A stretch of 64,000 nucleotides of DNA from Gammaproteobacteria bacterium (GCA_021772915.1 JAJFLB010000046.1:1-64000); one strand, 5' to 3'; positions 24,940-33,849 are shown, counted from the stretch's first letter. The notes: generated by a model from the letters alone, not told the origin. Translations and numbers: made by a program.

Positions 24940-26022
24940 CTACCAGCGACAGGCCGCGGGAATTGCCGGGTGGTCAATGGGCGGATACTTTTTGTGCAAT
25001 GGTTGAACGACTTCTTCACCGAAGCGCAATATTTGCTCACGCGTGGCTTCAAGAGATGGGCCGGTGACCATGCGAAAGCGCATCGTGAAGTAGTCGACTC
25101 CCAGTTCTTCGTGGTACCACTCCAGCCGCTCACGGCATTGGGCTGCTGATCCTATAACGATATATTTGCGTACCGAATCCTCGGTGATTTTCTCCGGTGT
25201 ATTCAAATCAGGGTGATGGGCAAGGATGCCCTGCTTGCAATAAAACTGCAGGTCCGCAACGTAATGTGGGCCGAACTCCTTCACGGCCTGTTCATAGCTG
25301 TCAGCCATCCAGCCATCTCGCATCAGCACGATAAACGGCTGCTTGCCATGTGCTTGTGCACAGGCGCGGTAAGCTCCGGCCTGCTCGTCCCAGGTTTCGC
25401 GCTGGATCGGAAATGGGTCACAGGTCCACGCATCCGCATAACTCCCGCAACGTTCAATCGCAGGGGGTAACTGGCCGCTACCCCAGAATGGGAAACGGGG
25501 TTGCTGGTAGCTACCCGGTGATAGCAGCCCGTCACGCACCTCGTAAAAATCGCTGTCCCAGTCGAAGCGTTCACCCCTGGATGTCAGCGCTTTTTCGATG
25601 AGCCTTACATTGTCGAGGTAGCGACCCAGCATTCGTTCAAGTGGAATACCGACTTGCCCCCAGTACGCTTCGTGATAACCCCGGCCCCAGGTCATATACA
25701 ATCGCCCGCGTGAGAGGTTGTCGACAATGGCGCATTGCTCAGCCAACTGCATCGGGTGGTACAGCGTATTGACCAGACAATACGAACCCAGTGCAACCTT
25801 GTTGGTTTCCCGGGCCAGGATCATCAACAAGTTCATGGGGGAGCCAAAATAAGACTCGGTACGATTGTGACGGTCCGGTACCTGGATGGAGTGGAAGCCG
25901 GCCTGTTCGGCCAGGATCCCTTCTTCGACCATTGCATCCAGGGTGGTAGAAACATCCTCACGACCCGGCATCGGTTGGTCATACTTGCCCTTGTTTGTGT
26001 CGATCAGGTAACCAATTCTCAT
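24940..26022 (-). CDS. LLM-class flavin/F420-dependent oxidoreductase
   Basis: A 360-residue luciferase-like TIM-barrel protein. It has the N-terminal MRIGYLIDTNKG strand, EGILAEQAGFHSIQVPDRHN, the NLLMILARETNKVALGSYCLV strand, VDNLSRGRLYMTWGRGYHEAYWG (substrate/cofactor loop) and the C-terminal LGVDYFTMRFRMVTGPSLEATREQILRFGEEVV. Members use FMN (with a reductase) for monooxygenation or F420 for hydride transfer; sequence alone does not settle this. F420 genes nearby make the latter credible. Its ATG overlaps the stop of the preceding lipocalin-like gene (ATGA). A related protein sits at 36218-37237, divergent from this operon. Confidence 0.88.
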   Translation of the reverse strand: MRIGYLIDTNKGKYDQPMPGREDVSTTLDAMVEEGILAEQAGFHSIQVPDRHNRTESYFGSPMNLLMILARETNKVALGSYCLVNTLYHPMQLAEQCAIVDNLSRGRLYMTWGRGYHEAYWGQVGIPLERMLGRYLDNVRLIEKALTSRGERFDWDSDFYEVRDGLLSPGSYQQPRFPFWGSGQLPPAIERCGSYADAWTCDPFPIQRETWDEQAGAYRACAQAHGKQPFIVLMRDGWMADSYEQAVKEFGPHYVADLQFYCKQGILAHHPDLNTPEKITEDSVRKYIVIGSAAQCRERLEWYHEELGVDYFTMRFRMVTGPSLEATREQILRFGEEVVQPLHKKYPPIDHPAIPAACRW

Positions 26023-26945
26023 GGTCCCGGCACCCCCCAGTTTTCCGGTCGGTGGGTGTTATTCTTCCAGAAGAAATTCGCGTAGCCGTAAGCTGTGCGC
26101 CCTTCCGACTCGTATTCGGTGGCACAAAAGTAGTGATAACCCTGTTTGTTCAGTTCCTGATGAGAGATATCGAAAGCATTCAACACGTGGGCAGTGGCCA
26201 AGAGCTGTTGCCCACAACGGGTCTCGAGTTCAACTGCAAACGACTCAGGTGTCTGGTTTATTGATGCGTACCGGGCGTCCAGGTGGGATCTCTGCAGAAA
26301 TGCGTTGTCCCCGCCCTGGTAAACGTAGCCAAAGTGAATATCCCGGCCGTCATCCAGGCACAACTGGAACACGTTAAATGCAAACTTCTGGTCAAACTGT
26401 GCCGAAGCCCACAACCACTTCCTGATACCTGCACGTCTTCCCCAGCCCCAGGCATGGTCCCGCACACCCACGCCATTGATCGTGTAGCTCTCGTCACCCA
26501 CTCTGGCCAGGCCCGTATAACGACCCTGTTGCTCATAATGGTGACTGTTGGAATCTGCAAGGGCAGCCTCGGAATCTGCCCAGTAGTAGGCAGCGTGTAT
26601 GGCGTTGAACTCCAGTTGCAGTCGGCAAAAACCGTCATCGAACAACATGGTCCAGCTTTTGAACGGTTTACGTTGCTGAAAACAAAGGGGCCCGAAATCC
26701 AGTCGTTCCTCACCGATGTCCTGCGGGATATTGAAGTCCCAGCGGGTAAAGCGTGCCAACAGTCGGTCACCCTTCCACAAGGCGAAGATGACATCGCCCG
26801 TTTCCTGGTTGGGGTGGACCCCGGAGTAACCAAATCCGGACAGCCCGCTGGCAGCGTCAATGAAGTCGAAATAATAAGCTTCACGCCAGGCTTGTTCGGC
26901 CGCGGTCGTGTGAATCAGGTCGTCACGGGTTCTGAGCTTGGTCAT
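26019..26945 (-). CDS. lipocalin-like protein of unknown function (paralogue 1)
   Basis: A 308-residue protein with many alternating beta-strand patterns and the motif NGVGVRDHAWGWGRRAGIRK at about residues 160-180, followed by WLWASAQFDQKFAFNVFQL. The G-x-RDHxWG motif is reminiscent of the hydroxyneurosporene-hydratase (CrtC)/AttH-like double-lipocalin superfamily and of DUF7064/7065 proteins; I am not certain of either. No catalytic residue is assigned. A second copy of similar length, encoded at 30600-31529 in the same operon, shares WWREAWYFEF/AWREAYYFDF near the N-terminus and the RDHxWGWG motif. Nine bases separate it from the preceding PEP-enzyme gene. Confidence 0.6.
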   Translation of the reverse strand: MTKLRTRDDLIHTTAAEQAWREAYYFDFIDAASGLSGFGYSGVHPNQETGDVIFALWKGDRLLARFTRWDFNIPQDIGEERLDFGPLCFQQRKPFKSWTMLFDDGFCRLQLEFNAIHAAYYWADSEAALADSNSHHYEQQGRYTGLARVGDESYTINGVGVRDHAWGWGRRAGIRKWLWASAQFDQKFAFNVFQLCLDDGRDIHFGYVYQGGDNAFLQRSHLDARYASINQTPESFAVELETRCGQQLLATAHVLNAFDISHQELNKQGYHYFCATEYESEGRTAYGYANFFWKNNTHRPENWGVPGP

Positions 26946-26954
26946 GATCCAGGC

Positions 26955-27878
26955 TCAGGGGTCCACGGTCCGGTTTTCGGATGCAGGGACGATTCCAAGA
27001 TCCGCTTCCGCACGGATGACTTCAGCGAGCGTGGATTCAAACGCATCAGCTGCGACCGATATACTGCTGAGCCCGAATTCGATGAGTTTGCGGATCAGTT
27101 CCGGTTGCCGTGACGGCGCATCACCGCATATGGATACCGGCAGGTCATGCTTCCGGCAGTTTTGTACTATGTGCTCAATGCCCGCAAGTACCGCCGGGTC
27201 TTGAGTATCAAATTGTTCGGCCATTTTGTGGCTGTCGCGATCGATCCCCAGTATGAGTTGAGTCAGGTCATTTGAGCCAATTGAGACTCCGGATACATGT
27301 GGCAGAAACTGCTCGATCAACAGGATGTTGGATGGAACCTCGGCCATCATCCACAACTCGAACGCGGGGTTTTCAAACAGACCTTCATCCATGATCAACT
27401 GCCGGCAGTTTTCGAGTTCACCTGGGAATCGTACGAATGGTAACATCAGCCGGACATTGTCCAGACCCGAATCGATGACGCGTTTTACGGCCCGCAGTTC
27501 GAGCCGGAAACTCTCCGCATCTTCGAGGTACCGGCTGCAGCCACGAAAACCCAGCATTGGGTTCTCCTCCTGCTCCTCAAATTCGTCTCCTCCCTTCAAT
27601 CCGGCGTACTCGTTGGACTTCAAATCAAGTGTCCGGTAGATAACCGGGCGTGGAAAAAATGCCTTGGCCACCTTGGTCACACGATCCGAGAAAAACGCGA
27701 TGAAGGCCTCTGCACCGTTATCGGCGATGAGTTTTTGGGGGTGAACACCCATTGACAGGGCGAGAAACTCGGCACGCATCAAGCCCACGCCATCAGCGGG
27801 AATGGTGGCAAATTTTTCAGCCAGTTCGGGTATGCTGAGATTCAGCAGGATCTGAGTTTGTGTTGCTGGTCGCTCCAT
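26955..27878 (-). CDS. PEP-synthase-type PEP-binding TIM-barrel subunit
   Basis: A 307-residue stand-alone version of the C-terminal domain of PEP synthase/PPDK. Conserved elements are GLMRAEFLALSMGVHP near residue 33, the Arg-bearing FPRPVIYRTLDLKSNEYAGL, ENPMLGFRGCSRYL, VRLMLPFVRFPGE, VSIGSNDLTQLILGIDRD and the catalytic-Cys motif VSICGDAPSRQPELIRKL near residue 255. All residues expected for PEP/pyruvate binding appear present. The His-bearing swivel domain is encoded by the overlapping upstream gene (ATGA), and no ATP-grasp domain is found nearby. It may transfer phosphate between PEP and a substrate through phosphohistidine; the direction and acceptor are unknown. Confidence 0.88.
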   Translation of the reverse strand: MERPATQTQILLNLSIPELAEKFATIPADGVGLMRAEFLALSMGVHPQKLIADNGAEAFIAFFSDRVTKVAKAFFPRPVIYRTLDLKSNEYAGLKGGDEFEEQEENPMLGFRGCSRYLEDAESFRLELRAVKRVIDSGLDNVRLMLPFVRFPGELENCRQLIMDEGLFENPAFELWMMAEVPSNILLIEQFLPHVSGVSIGSNDLTQLILGIDRDSHKMAEQFDTQDPAVLAGIEHIVQNCRKHDLPVSICGDAPSRQPELIRKLIEFGLSSISVAADAFESTLAEVIRAEADLGIVPASENRTVDP

Positions 27879-28216
27879 CAGTTTGCGAGGAAAATCTCCC
27901 CCTCCGCATTGAAGTTAACGGTACAGCCATCGAGTTCACCTTCGTAATCTATGTTGCTGCCCATAATGCAGGCGAGATCGAATTCACGTGCAACAATGGC
28001 AAGATGCGAGGTAGCGCCACCCAGGGTGCACATGACACCCTTGATCTTTGGAAACAAAGGCGTTACGGCAGTTGCAGAGGCTTCGCGGGTAAATACCACG
28101 ATCTCGCCAAGATCTTCCTGCATTAACTGGAGCACATCCGGAATGCTTGCGATCACCCGCAGTGTGCCCGAGCAACCTTTGCCTGAGGTCACATTTCCCT
28201 GTCCGATTTTTCGCAT
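27878..28216 (-). CDS. PEP-utilising mobile (phosphohistidine) domain subunit
   Basis: A 112-residue protein corresponding only to the swivelling phosphohistidine domain of PEP-utilising enzymes. The motif GVMCTLGGATSHLAIVAREF at about residues 72-91 contains the phosphorylated His (TSHLAIVARE). It starts with GQGNVTSGKGCSGTLRVI, the normal entry to this domain (VxGxxxSPGxAxGxV), so it is a complete domain and not a broken gene. Its stop overlaps the next gene's ATG, so the two subunits are made together in the order mobile domain then PEP-binding barrel, as in fused PEP synthase. The ATP-binding part that normally comes first is missing. Confidence 0.88.
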   Translation of the reverse strand: MRKIGQGNVTSGKGCSGTLRVIASIPDVLQLMQEDLGEIVVFTREASATAVTPLFPKIKGVMCTLGGATSHLAIVAREFDLACIMGSNIDYEGELDGCTVNFNAEGEIFLAN

Positions 28217-28251
28217 TGCTACGCTCCTTGGTTTTTACCCGTGCAGGGTAC

Positions 28252-29412
28252 TCAGGCCACCACCGGCCAGAAAAAGTCGTCATCAGTTGTGGCCATATAG
28301 TTCCAGATAGACGGGGGCTGATCCTGTGCCAGCAGCTCGTCCAGCAGCTGGTGGGCCGCATCCTCGAACTCACTCCGAATCCTCTCATCCCAGGCCTGGC
28401 TGTCGGGTAGAGAGTTAAAAAACAACCTGAAATGATTGGCAAAAAGTTGTACGCCGTATTCTGCTTTGTAACGTGGTGACCACTCTGTGGCCTTCAGGAA
28501 TAATTCGATTTGTGCGGCTGCTGCACAGGATTCAATATGTTCTGCCTCCTCATGTGGGACCGGCACAATGCTATTCTCATTGTTGCGTGTAAACAGACCT
28601 TCCGCGAGTACGTGGGGTGCGATATCCGGCGCATCCCACCGAATACCTCCAAACATGTCGAAGTGCACCCGGACCCCGGAGATTCGTCTGACCAGGACCA
28701 GGTTCGCGTAAGGGTTTTGTGCCTCGGTAGCGGCCCAGGGCAGAAAGTCATTTTGCAGATCAGTAAACTCAAGCATGACGATTTGCTCACCTCCACCCAC
28801 GGTATAGGGTCCGTGTGCGAAAAGACCGTCACGCTGCTCGCCGTGAAGCATGAATATATACAGTTCCAGGGTGGCTGCCAAACGCCGTAAGCGTGAATGG
28901 TCTTGCTGGCTTGTGGGTTCGATGCGGGTCTCCAGCCACTCAACCTGGTTGTCTGGCAGGATTGGCTGACCACCCATGTCCTGATCTGCGAACAACAGGC
29001 CATCCGAGCGGTACGCGCGGCAGGCACGTTGCCAGAAATCAACCACCAGCAAGGTGTCGTCCACTTTTTCGTCTGCGTATGGCTGTCCACGGTGCAAACC
29101 CTGATCCAGCAGAATCTGTTGGCGTGCACCCAGGTAACTGCACATCAGGATGGACAATTGCAGGTAGTAGGGTCGCGAACACAGCCGCCGCATACTCCGG
29201 CCAATGTCCTCCGGTGAGACATGTTGCATCAACTCACGCAGCAGGCTTGGTGCACGCTCGTAGTAACAGTACCAACCTAGAGATGAGCGGCGTGGTACAT
29301 CGAACAGCACGGACCGCAAAAGGGCACGGTTTTCTGATCGCATGAAAGCCTTCTGTCGGTCACCAAACTGCTTAATGCAATCATTCAGCTGATCTACACC
29401 GAAAAAACTCAT
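28252..29412 (-). CDS. unrecognised protein, paralogue B
   Basis: A 386-residue, largely helical soluble protein that I do not recognise. No signal peptide, membrane segment or P-loop is seen. Striking blocks are SSLGWYCYYERAPSLLRELM near residue 43, SMRRLCSRPYYLQLSILMCSYLGAR, LRRLAATLELYIFMLHGEQR near 195 and GLFAHGPYTVGGG. The same blocks occur in the neighbouring 396-residue protein, so the two are diverged duplicates, perhaps subunits of one complex. It lies 35 bases before the PEP mobile-domain gene and its ATG overlaps the 396-residue gene's stop. Context suggests a partner of the PEP-type phosphotransfer enzyme. Confidence 0.75.
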   Translation of the reverse strand: MSFFGVDQLNDCIKQFGDRQKAFMRSENRALLRSVLFDVPRRSSLGWYCYYERAPSLLRELMQHVSPEDIGRSMRRLCSRPYYLQLSILMCSYLGARQQILLDQGLHRGQPYADEKVDDTLLVVDFWQRACRAYRSDGLLFADQDMGGQPILPDNQVEWLETRIEPTSQQDHSRLRRLAATLELYIFMLHGEQRDGLFAHGPYTVGGGEQIVMLEFTDLQNDFLPWAATEAQNPYANLVLVRRISGVRVHFDMFGGIRWDAPDIAPHVLAEGLFTRNNENSIVPVPHEEAEHIESCAAAAQIELFLKATEWSPRYKAEYGVQLFANHFRLFFNSLPDSQAWDERIRSEFEDAAHQLLDELLAQDQPPSIWNYMATTDDDFFWPVVA

Positions 29413-30599
29413 ACGGGTACACCGCCAGTGTGCTCAAGGGGTGAGAAGACCGGTCCTTCGGTGGTCGCGATATGTTGCAGAACCAGTGGTTTCTCACGGC
29501 CGCTGTACAGATTCTCGAGATGCTTTTCGATGGACTGGTCGAAACAGTCACGGACCTGTTGGCCGAATTCGTCACCAAACCCCAGTTGGTCGGCAAAATT
29601 CTTGAGTAAACAGGCGTACAGGTCTGCACCATATGCGATGCGATAACGATCGTCCCAGTCTATAACCTTGCGATACAGGTCCAGCTGCGCGTTGCCAGCG
29701 GTCTCGGTCAGTTCGGTAATTTCCTCGTCTGGCAGTGGCCGATAATGGCCGTTTTCAACCACGAATACTTCTTCTGCCACGATGTTTGGGGCAAAGTCTG
29801 CAGGCTCGGTTGCCATTGAACCGAATAAAACAATTTTTGATTGCACATCACGTAAACGGATTACCCAGGCAAGGTGGTCGCGGCGCGGCTGGGTTTGCAA
29901 TCGTGCCCAGGGATAAAAGTTCTCACGCAGGCCAATCAGCTCTCTGATCACCATGGAATCACCATTTGCCAGGGTATAAGGGCCATGATGAAATACACCG
30001 ACCCGGGCTTCTCCGTGCAAGATGAAGGTGTACAGTTCCAGGGTAGCAAGCATGCGGCGAACCCGGCGCTTGTGGCTGGGTGTCAAGTCGTCACGCAGGC
30101 AGTTCTCCAGGTCGGCCACCAAGGCCGTTTTAATGATCGGTATGCTGAATCCCGCCTCATCCGGCAACAGCAGGCCATCGTTCCTGTAATTACGGGCCAC
30201 ATCTGCCCAGAAACCCATTACACTGGCCACCTCCTCCACATTATCACGGCTCACCTGTCCATTCAGCCGTGCCTGTTCCCGGCCCACCAGGTAGCCCAGT
30301 GCCAGTGAATTCAGATGCACATAATTCGGCCTCGAGCATAATTTCTTCATGCCGTTGCCAATGCTCTCCTCATTGGCGTGCACTTTGAGGGTGCGCACCA
30401 GGGTGGGCAGGTTTTCATAATAGCAGTGGCTGCCCAGCACCAGTCTTCCCGGAAGATTAAACATCGGTGACGTCATTTCTGATCGTTGCTGATCGCGAAA
30501 GAAGTGCTTAACACTCTCACCAAATACGTGGATGTGGTGATTGGTCTCAACCAGGTCTACGCGGGTTGCTATTCCCAAATTGGATGCGACCTCAGTCAC
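29409..30599 (-). CDS. unrecognised protein, paralogue A
   Basis: A 396-residue protein of unknown family, paralogous to the 386-residue product next in the operon. Shared blocks are LGSHCYYENLPTLVRTL, GMKKLCSRPNYVHLNSLALGYLVGR, VRRMLATLELYTFILHGEAR and VGVFHHGPYTLANGD. The conserved HGExxxGxFxHGPY segment, with His, Glu and Tyr, is the best candidate for an active or binding site. Starts with GTG directly after the stop of nothing else: the neighbouring lipocalin-like gene ends at 30600, immediately upstream. No ATP-grasp, kinase or transferase motif was found. Confidence 0.75.
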   Translation of the reverse strand: MTEVASNLGIATRVDLVETNHHIHVFGESVKHFFRDQQRSEMTSPMFNLPGRLVLGSHCYYENLPTLVRTLKVHANEESIGNGMKKLCSRPNYVHLNSLALGYLVGREQARLNGQVSRDNVEEVASVMGFWADVARNYRNDGLLLPDEAGFSIPIIKTALVADLENCLRDDLTPSHKRRVRRMLATLELYTFILHGEARVGVFHHGPYTLANGDSMVIRELIGLRENFYPWARLQTQPRRDHLAWVIRLRDVQSKIVLFGSMATEPADFAPNIVAEEVFVVENGHYRPLPDEEITELTETAGNAQLDLYRKVIDWDDRYRIAYGADLYACLLKNFADQLGFGDEFGQQVRDCFDQSIEKHLENLYSGREKPLVLQHIATTEGPVFSPLEHTGGVPV

Positions 30600-31529
30600 T
30601 CAGTTCACCTCGAGGTGGTGGAAACGATCAGCCTCGCTGGTGAAAGCCCAGTTCATGACACCATGCCCAATACGTTTGTCATGGTGGTACTCACCCACGC
30701 TGAACAGCATGTGGTCGTTGCGGTGAAGCCAGCGGTGTGAGGTATCGAGGATACCCTGTGGGTGACCTGTGTACCTAAAACTGCGTCCGAGCTTGTCCCT
30801 GGCAAGGACATTGACCTGCTCAATGGTCTTCCAGCGTTGCTCGCTCCATTCGACATCTACCGTTACATCACTTAGCAGGCTCAGTTCCCCGTCCTGATAC
30901 AAATAACCACACAATGTTTGTTTACCATCATCGAATTGCTGCACCGCAATGTTGACGACACAGTTTTCATCGAAGGCTGCCCACATGATCAGGTAACTCT
31001 GCCAGTGTTTGCGGCCACCCCATCCCCACATACGGTCACGGAAACCCAGGGCGTCGATCGCCAGTTGTTGGTCCCCGACCCAAAAGTTACCCCGGTACCG
31101 GCCCAGCTGGTCAAAGTGGTGGCTGCCGATCTGTGGATCGTCGCTGGTTTCCAGCCACAGATTGGCCGCCGCCCAACTGAATGGAGGGTGCACCGCATCA
31201 AACAACAAATCAGCCGAAACATCACCGGCGTCATAACGAATCCGCCATTGCTTCAGGGGTTCAATCTCTTCCAGCTTCATTGGACCGAAGTAAAGTCGCT
31301 GCGAGACGGCTTCGGGTTCGACGTGGAAGTCCATCTTGCAGATTTCATGAACTCGCCGTTGCTGGTGAAAAACCGCAGCGTTAATGTCACCAATGGCCGC
31401 ATTTGGAAAAACCCCCTGATAGACCTGAAATTGTAATTCCACCTTTGGGTCGAAGAATTCAAAATACCAAGCTTCCCGCCACCAGGGGTCGGCAGTGGCG
31501 GCGTGGAGACCATCACAGTCCGGATCCAT
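30600..31529 (-). CDS. lipocalin-like protein of unknown function (paralogue 2)
   Basis: The start is set at the ATG at 31527-31529, 13 bases after the HyuB-like stop; this gives 309 residues, matching the 308 of its paralogue at 26019-26945. A longer frame from 31658 would overlap the HyuB-like gene. Shared features are WWREAWYFEFFDPKVELQFQ with a following G-x-FPNAAIGDINA segment, FGPMKLEEIEPLKQW and the DALGFRDRMWGWGGRKHWQS motif. Function unknown; fold resembles double-lipocalin CrtC/AttH-type proteins by motif only. Both copies in one operon suggest two related hydrophobic ligands or a heteromer. Confidence 0.6.
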   Translation of the reverse strand: MDPDCDGLHAATADPWWREAWYFEFFDPKVELQFQVYQGVFPNAAIGDINAAVFHQQRRVHEICKMDFHVEPEAVSQRLYFGPMKLEEIEPLKQWRIRYDAGDVSADLLFDAVHPPFSWAAANLWLETSDDPQIGSHHFDQLGRYRGNFWVGDQQLAIDALGFRDRMWGWGGRKHWQSYLIMWAAFDENCVVNIAVQQFDDGKQTLCGYLYQDGELSLLSDVTVDVEWSEQRWKTIEQVNVLARDKLGRSFRYTGHPQGILDTSHRWLHRNDHMLFSVGEYHHDKRIGHGVMNWAFTSEADRFHHLEVN

Positions 31530-31542
31530 CGTTGGTAACGGC

Positions 31543-33849
31543 CTACCCACTGTTTGCAACCTGGGTTGAAGCCAGTGAAATGTTCTGAAAGTCAACATCG
31601 TCCGGTCTGCAAAAACTGCCCTGTAGCAGCAGACCGCAACCCGGACAGAAGTATTCACGGTACTCGATCAGATCGTCGATAAACTGGCCTGGGTCGATCG
31701 GTGCCAGACCCACTTCTTGCACTTCGGTCACCCTCTTGAGGCAACCGGACTTGTAGTTATTATCTACGGCCTCAATGCGGGTTCGACACTTGGCGCAGCA
31801 CCAGGCCTGGTCATCATCACTTGCGGAAATAACCAGGCCCTCGGAGACCTGTATGTCCCGGGGTGACTCGGGCATGGTTTGTAGTGCCTGGTCTCTGGAC
31901 CCGGCCAGTCGATCGTGGATTATTTCGGCCCTCAATGCTGTGGTTTTCTTGGCATCGACTGCTCCATTGTCATCCAGGCAGACGCCGTATTGCCGTTCTC
32001 CGGAATCACGACTGACATATAAGTTTTCGATATCGGAGGCCACGTGTTGAGGATCTCTTTCCAGTGGATCGCCATAACCGGATGCGGCAGTCCAGGCCAG
32101 CGAGAATACGTCATCACTTTGCTGTACAACACCCCCGGTTTTGGGTGACACGTTGAGGTGCTCTCCGTCAATTTCCTCGAGGGCTGTGGGCATGTTACCT
32201 GTAGTCGCGGTTGCTTTCCTGACTGCCGCATCACGTACCATGCTGAAGCGTGTTCTCGATGTTGGGCTGCCCCCAAACAAACCCGGACCCGGAATGATCG
32301 TGTGTCCCCCTGTGGTGTAGTGGGTCATGGAATCGCAGTCGTTTAGTACGTAGGCGATTTCAGCCGCGTTTCCACCCCGGAATTTGCCACTGCCACCAGA
32401 ATCCGGGATTTCCTTCCTCCACAGATAGAGCAGCGGATAAAACAACTCATTATCCTCGACATTTGGCATTGTGCTTTGCAAATCCCATGGCCAGCCGCCC
32501 GTGTTCACGCCATCCCTCCAGGAGAGCGCACCGAGGGCGCCACCCACAGGGTCGAGGAGGAAAGAAGCGTAGGGGTCACCACGCTGGTCAATACCTGCAA
32601 TGGCGTCTATCGGAAAACACAGGGTCCCCATGCAGCTTTGCACTTCTTTTTGCAGTACTTCATCGGTGGAGCAGTAAAGCATGTGCGAGATAACCATGCC
32701 CGCCAGACCAATGGTCTGTAACAGCACGGTTGGTGGTGCTGAAACCACACCGGCCGGGAATTTGGCACAGGTCAGTGTTCCCGGTGTTGGTTCGAATTCC
32801 ATGTGACGGTATGCACCCTCAATGACAAACATCTGGTCAAACAGCATTTGCGCAGAAATCATGGAGGCAATGGCGCCTTTCCAGGCCACGGAGGCACAGT
32901 TGATTGAGCCAATTTGGGGCGCCGTGCCCTCATTGTCGAAGATCAACTTGTTGCCTTTCTTGGTCAGTCGCAGGACATTGCGGTACACGTGGCGGTCCCC
33001 TTCACGTGCCAACTCTACCCAGGTTTCTTCGGCCCAGGTCCCGTCCGGAATCGTATCCAGTCGCTTGAGAAAAGCCGTTTCGGAGTTGTCCTGTAGTTTT
33101 TTCATGACGCCCTTGACGACCTTGGGTCCGTACTTATCAATCAATTGCTGCATCCGTTCACGTGCAACATTGCAGGCGGTGATCTGTGCGCGCAGATCCA
33201 GGGCAACGAGGTCGGGCATCCTCGATCGTCGAATGTACTCTTCCTCAAGGTCTTTGCGCAGCTCACCTTGCTCCACAATTCTTATCGGTGGAATACAACC
33301 GGCTTCCCAGAAGACATCCTTGGAGATAGGGTTGAAGGCGCCGGGGGTTGTGCCACCCAGGTCCCACTGGTGCAAGGTGTTGGCAAACCAGCAGAACAGT
33401 TCTCCCTTCCAGAACAGGGGTGCAAATATACACACATCGGCCTGGTGTATGGCGCCGATCCATGGATCATTGGTCAGAAAAATATCACCGTCCCTGATTC
33501 CGGGGTTTTCGGAACGATTTTCGAGGGTCCACTTGACTGCTGAGCCACTGGCCGACGACAGGTATTGCAGGAAAGGCCCGAAAAACACGAAATCACCGCT
33601 CTCATCCAACAGGCAAGGGTTGAAATCGTGTCCATATGCAGCGATTGGTGATCCGGAAACCTTCAACAGGGTATTGCCCTGCTCCACGTTGATGTTCCAC
33701 ATCGCATAGCGGATAACCTCAAAACTGATCGGATCCAGCTCGTCAGCGACCGATGTGTGCAGTTTGATCGACGGATCAATTTTCAGTGGGTCAGACGGAA
33801 TATAGGGGTAGACTTTCCCGTCCCAGTTAATTTTTGCCTGAGCAGTCAT
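31543..33849 (-). CDS. HyuB-like carboxylase subunit fused to gamma-like zinc ribbon
   Basis: A 768-residue hydantoinase-B/oxoprolinase family protein, closer in style to acetone/acetophenone carboxylase subunits. The HyuB part spans about residues 35-600, with DPISFEVIRYAMWNINVEQG, GDIFLTNDPWIGAIHQADV, and the GGSGKFRGGNAAEIAYV region near 490. The last 100 residues add a separate domain with CCAKC near 687 and CPGC near 736, a zinc-ribbon resembling the small gamma subunit of acetone carboxylase. Such enzymes use ATP to phosphorylate and carboxylate ketones. Its ATG overlaps the HyuA-like stop (ATGA). Confidence 0.85.
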   Translation of the reverse strand: MTAQAKINWDGKVYPYIPSDPLKIDPSIKLHTSVADELDPISFEVIRYAMWNINVEQGNTLLKVSGSPIAAYGHDFNPCLLDESGDFVFFGPFLQYLSSASGSAVKWTLENRSENPGIRDGDIFLTNDPWIGAIHQADVCIFAPLFWKGELFCWFANTLHQWDLGGTTPGAFNPISKDVFWEAGCIPPIRIVEQGELRKDLEEEYIRRSRMPDLVALDLRAQITACNVARERMQQLIDKYGPKVVKGVMKKLQDNSETAFLKRLDTIPDGTWAEETWVELAREGDRHVYRNVLRLTKKGNKLIFDNEGTAPQIGSINCASVAWKGAIASMISAQMLFDQMFVIEGAYRHMEFEPTPGTLTCAKFPAGVVSAPPTVLLQTIGLAGMVISHMLYCSTDEVLQKEVQSCMGTLCFPIDAIAGIDQRGDPYASFLLDPVGGALGALSWRDGVNTGGWPWDLQSTMPNVEDNELFYPLLYLWRKEIPDSGGSGKFRGGNAAEIAYVLNDCDSMTHYTTGGHTIIPGPGLFGGSPTSRTRFSMVRDAAVRKATATTGNMPTALEEIDGEHLNVSPKTGGVVQQSDDVFSLAWTAASGYGDPLERDPQHVASDIENLYVSRDSGERQYGVCLDDNGAVDAKKTTALRAEIIHDRLAGSRDQALQTMPESPRDIQVSEGLVISASDDDQAWCCAKCRTRIEAVDNNYKSGCLKRVTEVQEVGLAPIDPGQFIDDLIEYREYFCPGCGLLLQGSFCRPDDVDFQNISLASTQVANSG

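Noticed and set aside
28252-30599. The two unknown proteins as the missing ATP-grasp domain of PEP synthase
   Set aside because: No glycine-rich ATP loop or other ATP-grasp signature was seen by eye; kept as a question for structure prediction.
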